DNA from: Theropithecus gelada
Lineage: Eukaryota; Chordata; Mammalia; Primates; Cercopithecidae
DNA: 64,000 bases
Reading direction: 5' to 3'
Assembly (NCBI RefSeq): GCF_003255815.1
Contig: NC_037673.1
Coordinates: 155,605,639 to 155,669,638 of the forward strand
Each line of letters starts with the position of its first letter. Position 1 is the first letter of the stretch. A program made the position numbers and the translations under genes. Positions 13,113 through 26,368 of the stretch are shown piece by piece. The notes beneath the pieces are model-generated. The model was not told the DNA's origin, made no database searches, and saw only the letters and a program-made list of their open reading frames with translations.

Positions 13113-14589
13113 CTGTAAGAAGTAATTCATGAGTCCCCACAATGCCACTACTGAGAGGCATGCAGAGGGGGGAGCAAGACACGGGGAGTTCCTGCTCCGT
13201 GGCCTCCATCCCGGCCGATCCCTCTTTGCAGTTGTGCACAATCACAATCGCAGCCAGCATATGCAGTTTGTCCTTATTCATTTTGCACTTTTTTTTAATA
13301 GAGTGGGAGAAAGTCATCTTGGCCACCACCACCTTTTTGTCACAATTTGTTGAAACCCCAACAGGTTTAAAAGATGTTCTTTTGCCATTAATAGTTGCAA
13401 CAGAAAAGTCATATTGCACACAAATGTGTACACAAATCTGCGTGGTGCACACATATGCACAGGCTCATAAGACACATGCAAAAAAAATTATTATTATTAT
13501 TATTGGTTCTTCTGGAAGATTTAGTGTATTTGTTTCAGAAAGACATAAGAATTTTAATAAAACTAAACCTTATTTGGGAAGTATCTGCCATGAACGCAAT
13601 TTTGGAAAGGTGCAATAGGAACTAAATAACTGATGTTAAAAATCATTTAGCTGAGAAAAAATATGCATGCTAAGAATTCCACCAAAAAAAATAAGACATT
13701 GTATGCCACGTAGGTATATGTATATTGCTTTGCAGCCACAGAAAACCTCCTATCTCAAACCAAAGAGAAAAACACTACACGTGAAAACTATCCTTTGGAC
13801 AATTAGACTCCATTCCAAAAGATATAGAAAAAAAAAAAAAAAAACGCAGCAAAAATACACACACGGATCTTTGTACCAGATTCTGTATTAAAAGTCTGCT
13901 TGTCAGGTCCTATGAATACCTCCCCAAAGCCGCCTCTGTGGTTACAAGGTTTGGTGTTCAGTGCTCTGCAAATCAGTTTGGGGTTTCTCTAAATCTGAGC
14001 CACAGCCTGTCAAGATGATCCTTTGCAATACCAGCCTTTTCAATCCCACCCCCTTGTTTTTTCTCCCTCACTCTCAGAGGAATTGTCTTCAAGTTCCTGC
14101 CTAGGTCAGCCATTCCAAGCTGGAATTCAGAGACTGGACGGATCCTTTACCATGAGAATTTGGAGCTGCAAACCTTCGGCAGAGCCCTGGGGAGGGATCA
14201 TTGTTTTAGTGAAGCTCACTGCCTCCTCAGTGGTCTGTGAGACCCTGCTGAGCGTGGCTGCTTACCTTTGGCAGGAACCCAGGGCAGGTTCAGGAAACGG
14301 TTCCATGTTCCTGCCCTTAGCTTTGTGTCAATGAAGCCTGGCACATCTTTTTTGTGGTTGTAATTTAAATGAGACAACCAACTGCACAGCTGTCTTGGTC
14401 AAATTATGCAGGGCCATGTGGCCTTTCTTCCATCTTTAAAAAGTCCGGGGCACCTCTGACCATGTTTGAGGGAAGCCCAGGGGAGCAATGACCAACAAAA
14501 GAAATAGTGATTACGCCAGCAAAGGATAGAAATTTGCCTAAATGAATATATTAAGGGCTGAGCTTAGAAAATGGAAATGTTAGTTTTTA

Positions 14590-14850
14590 AATAGAGGCAG
14601 AATAGTGTTCTGATTAAAACCCTGATGTTTGGGGTCAGACACTGCAAAGTTGGCATCCCAGCTCCATCATTTAATAGCTGTGTTGACGTTGGGCAAGTTA
14701 TTTAATGAACCGAAGCCCCAGTTTCCTCATCTGTAAAATGGGAGAAATAAGAATACTCACCACATAGAATTGCTGTAAAGATTAAATGAGAGAATACCCA
14801 GAATTCAGCTAATATGTGGCTTCATAAATGGTTAGTTATCATCATCATCA
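14590..14850 (+). repeat. MIR SINE, near complete
   Basis: Clear MIR: CAGAATAGTGTTCTGATTAA, ACGTTGGGCAAGTTATTTAA, CCAGTTTCCTCATCTGTAAA and GATTAAATGAGAGAATACC, followed by an ATC triplet run. Confidence 0.9.
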
Positions 14851-15079
14851 TCAACAGTAATTACAGTAATGACAATAACACATAGAACATGCAAAACGCC
14901 AATGCCAGTCACTGTGCCACACCAGTCATCTGTAACCAAGAAAAGACTAATTTTACTCTGCCTCTGGCCCCTTATTTTACATATTACAGGAATTTATCCT
15001 TGCAGGTAAAACTAATGTGACTGAAGTTTCTATCATTCAAGTTTTATTTATTCTGTTGATCTGGCACTGGGTATTTTAA

Positions 15080-15109
15080 CCCCCCCGCCCCCCCCCCACA
15101 CACACACCA
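15080..15109. repeat. C-rich run followed by (CA)n
   Basis: CCCCCCGCCCCCCCCC followed by ACACACACACAC, a short low-complexity tract. Confidence 0.85.
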
Positions 15110-16779
15110 GACACGGGAATGTGAGTATAAGCATCTGCATAGATGCACACTACACCAATACAAGCCAGCAGATATACAGACACAAAATGAGTATATGTAC
15201 CCCAGAATAAAAGGAACATAATTATCAACTTTATTTTGACAACTCTTTTCAATGATGCCCAATTAGGCATTGCATGGCAAAAATAAACTCTTTAAAATAC
15301 TGAAAGCACAACCCATTGTATCTTTGCTCCTAAGGGCCCTTTAAAAGCTGAGGTTAAATTACAATCAGATGGCAAGAGGATAAGGACCTCGCCTTGGGGC
15401 ACTTCCTTGGGATAAATGGCCAGTTCTTGTCCCCGTTGGAAGGGGTTGCTGGCCCAAAGCACCATGGGGCCGGTGACCCCTTGCTGGTCATTAATCGTTA
15501 CGGAATTCCCTAGAACCAAGGTCATTATTGCTAATATAAACTTAAATAAAAATTCCAGAGACATATGGATTTCTTTTAATAGTCTTCTTTCTTTGCTTTT
15601 TATAGGGCATTTCTATAGAATTAATGTTCTATACATTAGCTCTGTAGTTGGTTTGTCTTAACACTTGATCCTGCTTAAAGTAAAGGTTTATTGGACCTAA
15701 AATAAGAAGTGAAGGAAAGCAAACAAAAAACAGGAAATCCTGAAAGGGCCTATTCTGTACCTGGAATTCTCAGAAAAATCATTATCCATGGGACTCACAA
15801 TTTTATTTCTTTGGAAACCTGTCAAAATATTATAATGTTTATATTTAACGGTTGGATAATGTAACATTTAAAGAATAGAGAGAGAGATCTGGTTCCCATC
15901 CTGGACAAGGTTTTCTGTTTCTCAGTCTCTCATCTCTGCACATAGAAAAAAATTTTTTTCAAGATTTTGTGAAATTCTAATTTCTTCAAGCTTAAGGAGC
16001 ATATACTGTATTGTCATTCACAAGCAAAGGATATTAGCAGAGCGTATAATTACATAGCTTCATTCCAAAGATACTCAGCATTATTTGCCTTAAAAGGAAT
16101 TATCCACTCTAAAAGTGCAGAAACAAAGTGGATATGCAGAAAATGAACAGTTATTTAATGAGCATGTACTATGTGCAACTCAGTGTAGATTCTCTGTATG
16201 TCAACATTAGGCTGCTTCATCTAGAAGACAAGGCTCAACCAGATTAAGAGACAACTTGAGGATGTTGCATAGGTAACCTCTGCCCACAGCCTTTTGGGGT
16301 TACTATCTCACAGAGACAAATGTGTTGGTCCACGTGCCTCACATTTTACAAACCTACAATTTTCTTTTTACTAGATCCCTTCCCCATCTTGCCTAAGTTA
16401 TACTACCAATAAATTTAAATATAACAACTCAATTAGCCTTGTAAGGTACATCATCTAAAGATCTCACTCACTAGCTTCCTGCCTTAAGGTAGATTTTAGC
16501 AATAGACATGGACTGTGCCTGCTGCCTTATCTTCTTATTACCTGGCTGATCCCTTGGATGAGGTAAGGAAGAATAACTGAAAGTTGATTGAGAATATTGT
16601 TGGTTGTTCATTTCTGACTGTGAGGTTGCTATTTACCTTATAGTACACGCTGCTTAAGTGCATGTTTAATAATAGGTACTGTCCAATGTCAGATATGAGA
16701 GGTGACCAGATTTATAAGGGTAGAGAGGATTAAAGTCATTGAGAGAGGTAACCTTAAAGATCCTAAGTGTTTACTTCTT

Positions 16780-16915
16780 GCATTTTATGAATGAGAAAGC
16801 TGAAATCCAGAGAAGTTAAGAGACACACAGACACAGAGGCTCACATATCTAAATAACAGCAAGGGCAGTGTTCAAAACCAGGTCTCCTGTGTCCCAGTTC
16901 AGCATTCTACATGAG
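16780..16915 (-). repeat. MIR SINE fragment
   Basis: Contains ATGAATGAGAAAGCTGAAAT, CAGAGAAGTTAAGAGAC and CAAAACCAGGTCTCCTGTG in reverse MIR order. Confidence 0.6.
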
Positions 16916-18507
16916 GTTCCTTCTCATTCCATAATGAATGAGAAGTCCCATATCAGAATGAGCAATTTAACGTGTCGAACCTTTAACAGAACCAAAGCAC
17001 GTTTTCTCCTTAACAGAAGAATATGCACAAATTTGGGTTAATATTAGAACTATTAGTACCCTGAAGATGAAAATTATTAGCATAGTAGGGAATTAAGCTA
17101 CACTAAATCTGATGAGTAATGAATTATTACTTTATATCTCTTTTTGGAGGTGGGACCTTAACCTGGGAATGGCCAGGTAATAGCAGGAGAAAGATGAATG
17201 GCAATGGATTTGGTGGTGATTTGGAAAAGAGAAAGAAATCCTACACCAAATGCAATTTCCTTAATAGGTGAGTGCCCTGGGAGGACCACAAAGTGCTTCT
17301 GGGGCAGTCCCCAATCTGGGATTGAGGGTACAACTTATTTTACATAGCAGATGCTTCATGAACATTTATTGAATAAATTAACATGCTAGTTCCTTTGTTT
17401 CTCCTGTCTAAGGTCAATGAATTCAACAGCTGCTTGTCCTCACCACCTCTGTGAATGTAAACAATGGTTTCTAAAGGAGAGACTACCCCTTCATGAAACC
17501 ATTTTTTAATAGGTTTAGCATGATTATCCTTTCTGGCTTCTGGTATCAAAATATTTGGGAGCAGAAAGGAATCCACCTTATTGAATGATTTATGACAATT
17601 TGGGAAGGGAAAAAGAGAAGAAAATAGTATGCTTAAGTTGAAAATTCCACCTTTTAAAATTAATCTTAGTGGGTTGAAACAGGGAAGAAATATTTAGTTG
17701 TTGACTACATTCAGTCACGTCTTTCAATGGAGATGGAAAAATTTAAATTTTTCCAAATCAGCTCAGTCTTTTCAGCCAGATCAGATAGTCAGATAATTCA
17801 GAGGTGGAATAATTGTCACTTCCTCCCTTGCCCCATACCCTGAAACAGTACAGAAGCTGCCAACTCCCCACCTCTCCCTCCAGCTTACCAGGCGAATGCC
17901 CCTTTGCCTTCTGGAGTCATTCTCCTGCAGTGCAGCATGAGACTATGCCAGGGGCTAATAATTTCTCTCAGCACCATACCCATGACTTCTGCCCTTCCTT
18001 GGCAATTCCAAATGTGTGACAAACCTCTTCGGGCTTAGGCAAAACTGTACACAAAAGTGGTTTGAGTAGGAAGAAATACAGTGTACTTTTTTCCCCTTTC
18101 ACTACAATTTTTTCAGAATTATATTCTGCAACAATGCCTCACTTCCTTTATTATTATTTTTGGAAAGGGTGGTTTCAATTTGTTTAGGTTTAAATATAAG
18201 AAAAATTTTTAAATTAAGACTTACTTTGAAAATTGCCAAGGTCAATATTTATGTATGTCGGGACCTTCCAGAGAAAGATAATAGTCAGAGACAACTGCTC
18301 ATGATGAGACATCTGGAATAGAAAGACCTTTTGTAAAATTCCTACTGAAAGATGACTATTGATGAAATACCTCTGACAAACAAAAACAAAAATTGCAATT
18401 TTTCGTGCAGTGTTATGACATAGTATGAACAAGCACAGTTGCAAATAAATGAAATATGTGGGCTTTTAAAAATAAAGTAATATTTTATGATGAGATATTC
18501 AATTTCT

Positions 18508-18825
18508 TTCTTTTCTTTTCTTTTCCTTTTTTTTGAGACGGAGTCTTACTCTGTCACCCAGGCTGAAGTACAATGGTACCATCTTGGCTCACTGCAACCT
18601 CCACCTCCTGGGTTCAAGTGATTCTCCTGCCTCAGTTTCCTGAGTTGCTGGGATTACAGGCATGTGCCATCATACCCAGCTTATTTTTGCATTTTTAGTA
18701 GAGATGGGGTTTTGCCATTTTGGCCAGGCTGGTCTCGAACTCCTGACCTCAGGTGATCCACCTACCTCAGCCTCTCAAAGTGCTGGGATTACTAAACGTG
18801 AGCCATTGCACCGGCAGACTGTGAT
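18508..18825 (-). mobile_element. Alu SINE, essentially full length
   Basis: Begins with a T-rich run and GAGACGGAGTCT, then CACCCAGGCTG, GGCTCACTGCAACCTCC and GGGATTACAGGC, with both monomers in reverse orientation. It is the only Alu in 34.8 kb of intron 6. Its orientation matches the EBF1 sense strand. A short AATTTCT at 18501 and 18826 may be remnant target duplications. Confidence 0.93.
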
Positions 18826-18989
18826 AATTTCTGAGAAACAATTTAACTTGTGCTCCGAGCACAATGCTAGGCCTTGTTAGAGGTACAGGACTCAGGGGTT
18901 TCCTTGGACCCAAACCCAGAAAAGACACGTTGTACCCTTCCCTAAGGCTGATTGCACACAAGGTGAAATGGAGAGCAGAGCAGGACCCA

Positions 18990-19190
18990 GATGGCCCAGA
19001 GTAGTAGCAGAAAAGCCACTGGAACCAGAGCCAGGGACTTGGCTTATGGTCCTGGCTCTGAGACTAATTAGATCTTTGGGCAATGTTGCTGTGCTTCTCT
19101 TGGCCTCAGCTTTCTCATCTTTAAAATGAAGGGGCTGAATTGTAATCTCTGAGAGTCCATTCAGCTTAAATGGAATCGTGGTCTCTTCCT
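18990..19190 (+). repeat. MIR SINE
   Basis: Contains GGTCCTGGCTCTGAGAC, TTTGGGCAATGTTGCTG, CCTCAGCTTTCTCATCTTTA and a GGGGCTGAATTGTAATCTC end. Confidence 0.7.
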
Positions 19191-22100
19191 ACAGGAATCT
19201 AGGTTTTTTTGAAAACCTGCCTTTAGGAACTAGCTAGGCTATGTATTAGTGTTCTTAAGCTATTCATTCTCCACATTTGTGAAATGGTACAAAAAAATCC
19301 TGCTCACCTCACTGTGATGTCATGAAAACTAAAAAGAACTGAACCCATGTGAGATCTTTATTTCATTCCCTCGAAGAGGTCTGTGATTGGTAGAATTAAA
19401 GTGCTAGCCTTCCCTAAGTTATGTATGTCTTGGTATACATTGAAGGTTCTTAGCTAAAGGAATAAGATTCTGACAGTGGAATTCCAAGCATCAGCCAGAA
19501 TTGGGTGGGAAAACCTGTCCTGCATTCTCACAAGCTCCGCAGATAGGCTTTACTGTTTTTAAACCCAGCCGTTTAATCAAACCTCAAGGAGACTTTTCTA
19601 TCGGAGCTTACAGACTTGTCCAAACTAAAAAGAATATCTAAACCTGGGGGAGGGGATGTGGGAGGGAGAATGAGTAAGCAAATGTTTTGTTAATGAATAA
19701 AGATCCCATATTTCATTCCTGAAAGCTCTCACTTTGCTTTAGGACCATCAGCAGAAGCACAGAGCTAGCTTAATAAGCTGTAGGATGTGAAAAAGTCACT
19801 GATAGGTCCAGGGATGTTCTCAGCTGAAGGGGACCCTGGGGAAGTGTCCAGTCCACCCCCAGCCCTACCTTGCAACCAGACAAATGAAGCTGTCTGCTAG
19901 AGAATCTGGAGATTCCCTTTCATATTTCCACAATGACAAAGTTGTGTATGGGAGTCCCCAGGAATCATTTATAACTGAAAGAAAAGGAAAAGCCACCTTC
20001 AAACTCCAGTTTTAATAAATCTGAGATCTTTCTGGAAACCCAAAGCAACTGCCTCATTTGGTTTTCCCACAGAATGTGAACAACAGATCAAACGAATCCA
20101 ACCTAGTGGAAGAAGGGTCTATAGAGTTTGGGCTAATTTCTTAGTAATATTCAGCTGCAGCCACTTTCCTTCTGTTTAATTTCCACGTATCTGAGTGCTT
20201 GAATTCGTAATTCATACCCTTGTTTTGAATTCCCACTACCAATGGATTCCATAAGGCCATTCATGTCAAACACCCTCCAAACAGTTCCAAGAAAAGGATT
20301 GAGTTAGAATTCTTTTCCCAACAGTCAGAGGGGCTATGGACCTGGTTTATATGAGTAGCATGTTCTCATAACCCCCAAATCCTTGACAGACATTCCAGGG
20401 ACATGGCCACTTCTGCCATGTAGCCACCATTTCAATCAGGCCTCCTCAAACAACTTACTCCTAATTTCTACAATATGTAGGTGGCAACTGTAGCCCAACG
20501 GGTGTCCGTAGATACAAACCAAAGCTTGCTAAAACCATGTCTGGAAAGCTGACAAATTTCCAGGCAATCTACCCTGAGCAGCAGACAGAAATAAAAGAGC
20601 TGGTAAGAAGAGAAACAGACATATAATATAACAGAGTTTCCTGAAATTCATTATACCAAACTTTCAGGATAGATCAAGGAATCGGACCTAATTCTGCCCT
20701 GATTATTTGGGGTATGTCATTATCAATGTCGCAGAAACATTTTTAAGCCACTGTCTATCAACAATTTGATGAAAGAAAAAAAAAAAACCTAACATTTCAC
20801 GAGTAATGTTGAGTGCACAGTGATTTGAAAGAATCACTATTAGTAAACTAAACAGCACTCTAAATAAAGAAAATGACTGCTGTTAAGACATACTGTCTGA
20901 GAATTCTCAGGAAGAACACCACAATGCTAACTCTGCTGTATATAAGAAATTATTCAAGTATGCATTTGAGTAATTCTGCATTTTAATTTAACCCTTTGAA
21001 ACATTAATCAAACCATGGCTAATTATAGGAATTAAGGAATTAAACGATGGAATCTTCTAAAAGATATTATTTAAAAGGCAGTTTATACAATTACTTGTAT
21101 AGATGTTTGCTTTAAAGAGGAAAACAGTTCTACTGTAATGAAAAGGGTCTTAGAAAATTAAATTAACAAGGGGGGACCAGGCTGATATGAAACTAAATTA
21201 GCATCAAATGCAAATTACAGGGTACTTAATGGTAGAAACAGGTGCAGAGAAGAACCCTAAATGAGATAAATGAATAAAACATCCCTCTCCACAAATGTGG
21301 AAGCTGACACAAAGTCAATGATATGAATAATTCAGCAGCCTCCACACTGCTGTTGAGGTCAGCCTGCCTTGACCTTTGAAACAGGAAGTAAAATTCAGTT
21401 CAAATTTGAGTGACTAGAAATATAACAGTTATTTGTTTTTTATATTAAGAAACCTACAGAAATTTTTAAAAAATACAAATACAGGCAATATACAATAGAA
21501 TTACAGTTTGAAGTAAAGAGACATTATATAATCAAAGTAGTTGGTAAACAAACAAAATAATTAGATAAGATTTTACCCAAACCATATTTCAATATGGAAA
21601 TCCTAAAAATAAAGATAATTAAAAACATATATACCAGTGCTCAGCTTATTAATGAAACTCCCTGTAAGAATAAATTTTTAAATCGTTATCCTTTCTTCAA
21701 AGTACTTTTTTGTGTTGCTGTCAATGTAAAAAAAAAGCATGTCATAATTTTTAAAGCCACATATTCTTATTAGTAATGCAAAATAATTTCTCATATTTGT
21801 AAGATAAAATTTGGTTAAACTAGATTTTTTAAAATCTGTGTAAAGTTGCTATTTTTTAATCCTTCAATTCCTGATTGAATAAACATTGCATCCTCCAAAA
21901 CTATTCACCTTAGAAAAATGCAACCTAGGTTCTAAAAACAAACCATTCTCATAACTGATTATCTACTGTGGTTTTATGTGTCTTTTATCCTTTTTTTTTC
22001 TTTTTTGCATGCTTCAAAAGTATTTTGTACAGTCAAATAGTGAAAGTACTCTCCTCATCTCAAATTGAATTTGGTGCTGTTAGAGATTAACAGGGTATGA

Positions 22101-22348
22101 CAACAAACCAATTTCTACAAGCTTAGAAAGACAGCAAAATATATATGGTATATCACCCTCGTTCTTATTTTACAGGATGGCATAAAAGATGTTTGATAAT
22201 AGCAGTTATCTCTGCCCTCCAATTGGTTCTATTAAGCGGACCTACAGCTTCGCTATCTACCTTTCATCTATCTACTGTGCTTGTCAGATAAAAGATTATG
22301 TTGAAAGATGAGCTTAATTTTATTTTCTAGATTTAGAGAGGGTTAAAG

Positions 22349-22349
<1 letters not shown>

Positions 22350-22386
<37 letters not shown>
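22350..22386. repeat. (CA)n microsatellite
   Basis: Pure AC dinucleotide run of about 18 units in intron 6. Confidence 0.95.
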
Positions 22387-22388
<2 letters not shown>

Positions 22389-24654
22389 CTCAGCCATCTA
22401 TGAGAGAGCGGTGGTAAACTAGGTCTATGATTATAATTACTGTAGGAAGAAGTTTGAGAAATGTTCCTTCCAAACCAGAGTGTTTAGTTGAGGCAAAATG
22501 AAAGATGCAGAGTGTGCTGGGTTTTTCTTAATTGTTATTATTATTATCATATCTGCTAAACCACTCCTCACTCGACATTTAATACAGGGTGATAGACCAA
22601 ACACTGCTGATTTGGGGTTTGCCATAATGACTGACCTGAGCAAAAGCTTTGTGTACAAAGTGGCTCCCCATTAAATAAGGGCTCTGTGGAACCAGCTGGT
22701 TCTCATTTTGAAACAACCGGTTTCTCTATCCCCAAGTGCTAAAGAAAATAATCCCTGCAATCTATGACTGCACACTTTCACAGAGGCAGCAACGAGAATT
22801 TGATTGTGGAGATAATTAAAGTCATTCCTGGAACTTCCAAGAAAAAAAAAAAAAAAAGGTGGAACGAGGTGGGGTAGAAAGAAAGAATAGTCAATGATAG
22901 TGTTTAAAATTAAACTATGACAAATCATTTTGAGAGGAGAGGAGGGAGGAGGAGCCCCCGCCCTTTATGGAATTCAGTTGAAACAGCTCTGTTTTCTTCT
23001 CTGCTCGGCTGCTCCAGAGGGAGGTCCGAGATGCGATTAGTCAGGGCCACAGCCCCTAGTGTCCGGCTCGGAAGCCGAAGAATCGAAACATGGCTCAAGA
23101 AGCTACTTATCACTGATGACACATCACAATGAGAATTTTTTTTTTAAGTTTCAATCTTAAATAAAATAGCCACAGAGGAATCTAACTGGACTCTTCAACC
23201 AACATTCTTTCCTAGCTGATCTGAAATGCTGAGGTTAGTTTAATATAATATTAAGAAAAAAAAAAGTGTATCAGACATTCAGAGACACTCATCTTTCAAT
23301 CTGGAGGAGAGCCTATTCCTTTATTATTTTTTGAATGCTACATTGTTCTACAATAAGAATCCATGCTCAAATAGCCTGAATGACATTCAGCTGAACCTAC
23401 GTTCCCTGCCTGCCTACATTATTTCATAAGCTTTTGGAAAAAACTAAACTAAAATACGTGTAATCTGTCTGTCTGCGCTATCTGCCTTTAACAGGAAGAA
23501 GAGATGGGCTCAATGAGGACGACTCATGGCCTCTCAATTAACCTGATTAGTTCAGCACATTGCTCTCATGAATGACACCTTATCTTAAAATAAGGGAGAA
23601 CTTCCTTCCTCGAGTAGACACAGGAGCCCCCTAAAGCCACAAAGATGCAGTCTATCAAATGTGAGGGCCTCTGCTTCTCCTCCCTCTTCCCAGCTCACAG
23701 GTCAGAGACACCGGCAGGCCAGGCGCCTGATTGGATTTTGTGTCCTAAGGACAGAAGGCAAGCTCCCATCTGCCCAGGTGGCCTTGGAGAAGGCTGGGGA
23801 AAGGGATGCCCTGTGGGCAACTTCAAGCCCCTTCTTTCAGAGTCAACCAGGCACATGATGGGATTGGGGGTGGGGGACAGGAAGATTGGGGAGGGGGGAG
23901 GGAGAGAAAGAGAATTAATTAACCCTTCAATCTCCAGAGTACCATGTCAATGCTATACCTGCCTGAAAGAAAAACTGGTGAATTCTGAAGTCTTCTAATA
24001 GTATATAAAACAAAGGCACTGCTTGCATATAGGTCCTTCTGACACTGATTTCGCATTTGACATAATAGAGGATGGCTGAATTTTTGCCCTGCAAAAAATC
24101 GAGCCTTCCCCCAAACTCTCTGAAACATGCTGGTTTGCAAAGGATGCCACATATATGTGTTTTTAAAAAATGAAAAATTCCCATTATCATGTGTAATACA
24201 CATAGTTCATAAAATATATTCTTGAAAATATGCTTTGTGAGAATGTCAACAGCAGAGATTTTCACTTGTCTGCTCCATGATTTACTTGATCAATTAAACA
24301 GTTAGGCAATGAGGAGATTTGCATGGTAATCGTGTGAAGATTAACATTTTTAAGTGTAACAAATTTAATATTTTATCTTACATTTTCTGTTCCTCATCAT
24401 TCTTTAATGGCAGTGCCATTTCACTTTATTGTGTAGTTATAACAAGCCTGTCTTTAGACAGAGAGATGAGACCACCAGATTCAACAACTGCATTTCTAGT
24501 TCCTGTCATTCTTTCCTTTCACAGAACCCTAAGCATCTAGTACGCAGGAGGGAGGCACTGTGCTGAGCATAGTCACTGCCCTCTTAGCTTACAACCTGCC
24601 CTCCAAAGAGCTCGTCTACCTGCCTGTGCTCAGCAATACCACAAACAGCTAAAC

Positions 24655-24770
24655 TTAGAATTCCATAGTTGGAAAGGGTCTTAGAGATCTCTTCCTTCAG
24701 TCTTAACCAATGTGTAGACTGCCTCAGAAGAGCACAATAAAGCCATGGAGTTTGCCCAAGTTCGATACCT
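24655..24770 (-). repeat. MIR SINE fragment
   Basis: Contains TAGAATTCCATAGTTGGAAA, GGGTCTTAGAGATCTC and GAGTTTGCCCAAGTTCGATA in reverse MIR pattern. Confidence 0.55.
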
Positions 24771-24959
24771 CTGGGTATGAGCTAAAAGGCGACTTTAACC
24801 CGGGGATATTTCCCTTCTACATCATGATCCCAGTCTAAAATGGCATTCTTCTATTTTTAAAACATATATATCAATATATTATTTGTTTATACTTGCTATT
24901 ACTAGTCCAACTATTTTGGGGGAACTAGGGGCAGAAATCAACCCTGAGACACTGAGAAA

Positions 24960-25065
24960 GCTCCATGAAGCCAGGAACTATGTTTATCTTTTTCACTGTT
25001 ATACCCCCAACCCTGAAAACAGTGCATGACGTATAATAGAGACTTAACAAATATTTGTGGAAACA
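24960..25065 (+). repeat. L2 LINE 3' end
   Basis: Contains CTCCATGAAGCCAGGAACTA and AGAGACTTAACAAATATTTG, an L2 terminus. Confidence 0.6.
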
Positions 25066-25204
25066 AAACAATGAGTGAGTCTTCATCTAAGGAGATTTAG
25101 CTACCATGATTAACTTCAGTAAGGTAATTGTGCTCAAAAGAAAGTCCCATGGCAACAATCACATTAAGAATGAAAATCCACATGGAATATATGACGCTCA
25201 AATT

Positions 25205-25400
25205 GCAAGAGCTACCTGATTTTAAGCACCTGATATGTGCCAAGCCCAGTGCTAGGTGTTTTATCCTCACAACGCTTCAAAATAGAAGTGAATTTTCCCA
25301 TTTTGAAGATGAGAAAACTAATTCCCCTGAGGCTCAGCTACTAATAAGTAGCTGTGGAGAAACTGGATCCCTTAGCCAATGCACTCCAAAATCTATGCCT
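25205..25400 (-). repeat. MIR SINE
   Basis: Reverse MIR: TAAGCACCTGATATGTGCCA, AGTGCTAGGTGTTTTATCCT, TTTGAAGATGAGAAAACTAA and TACTAATAAGTAGCTG. Confidence 0.85.
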
Positions 25401-25535
25401 TTGCCATCATACTGTGCCTCCTCCCAGATTTCTCTATGGATTACTGATGTTTTTCTCAAGGAAATACACAATCAAATTAAATGAGGACATAAGAACTCAA
25501 ACATTGCTCCAGCAATGAGTACAATAAACAGTTTC

Positions 25536-25569
25536 ATATATGTATATATATGTGTGTGTATATATGTAT

Positions 25570-25610
<41 letters not shown>

Positions 25611-25612
25611 TG
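25536..25612. repeat. TA/TG/CG alternating purine-pyrimidine tract
   Basis: TATATATG units pass into a long (TG)n and then (CG)4 before CATG. An alternating tract ending in CG is a classic Z-DNA-prone sequence. Confidence 0.95.
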
Positions 25613-25789
25613 TATAAAATCCTGAAAGTTAATTGTGACATCAACTAAGAAAGCTGGCTTGGTAAATAGGTTTAGAGTAATAAATGAAAAGGAGCTGTGA
25701 ATAGCAAGAAAAATGAAATAAAAGAGACATTATGAAATACTGAAAACAGTGTTTTTACCTGAGCAATTGAGAAAAGGGAAAAAAATCAG

Positions 25790-25985
25790 TCTGGGAGATA
25801 GGAGATGTGGAGTTTCTAATCACTTGTTTTGTCACCAATAAAGTGGATAGTTCCTTAGGCTGTGTGCCTCAGTTTATAGATCTGTCAAATGGAGTCCATT
25901 TGTGCAGAGAATTTTCTGAGATGGTATACCCTGAAGTGCTCTAAAATGCTGGGAGTGCCATTTACAGGTAAGCTACTATTAAACT
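25790..25985 (+). repeat. MIR SINE
   Basis: Contains TTCCTTAGGCTGTGTGCCTC, AGTTTATAGATCTGTCAAAT and a diverged 3' part. Confidence 0.7.
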
Positions 25986-26330
25986 CACAGTGATCAGGGG
26001 TTTTGCTTGCTTTGTTCTAAGGTGCTTATAGACCAGGATTCAGATGCCGGTCTTTATGAGCCAGATGATCAGGGCCCTCTCATTTCTACAGCTACAGAAA
26101 GAACAACTCAGTTTCTAAAACCATATTCTGAGACATATCCCATACATCTGACATTAGAATCTGGCTTTAGGAAAACAACAAGACTGTGTAGAGAAACATG
26201 GGTTTTCAACACTGTTGGTAACAGCTTCAAAGACAACCAGGTGAACTCTTAACCAACTTTCTTTTCTACAGAACTTTTTAAAAAATGAAAAAGAGACTGC
26301 TCTCTTTTCATGGTTTTTTCTTGGTCTCTG

Positions 26331-26333
<3 letters not shown>

Positions 26334-26367
<34 letters not shown>
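26334..26367. repeat. (TG)n microsatellite
   Basis: Pure TG run of about 17 units. Confidence 0.95.

Positions 26368-26368
<1 letters not shown>

Noticed and set aside
12628..13125. 165-codon proline-rich frame and glycine-rich frames opposite
   Set aside because: They are products of the C homopolymers, which are themselves suspect.
13009..13618. 147-codon minus and 158-codon plus frames beside the intron 6 CpG patch
   Set aside because: They overlap each other on opposite strands, show no domain, and one ends in a low-complexity ATT repeat. Chance frames are more likely than genes.
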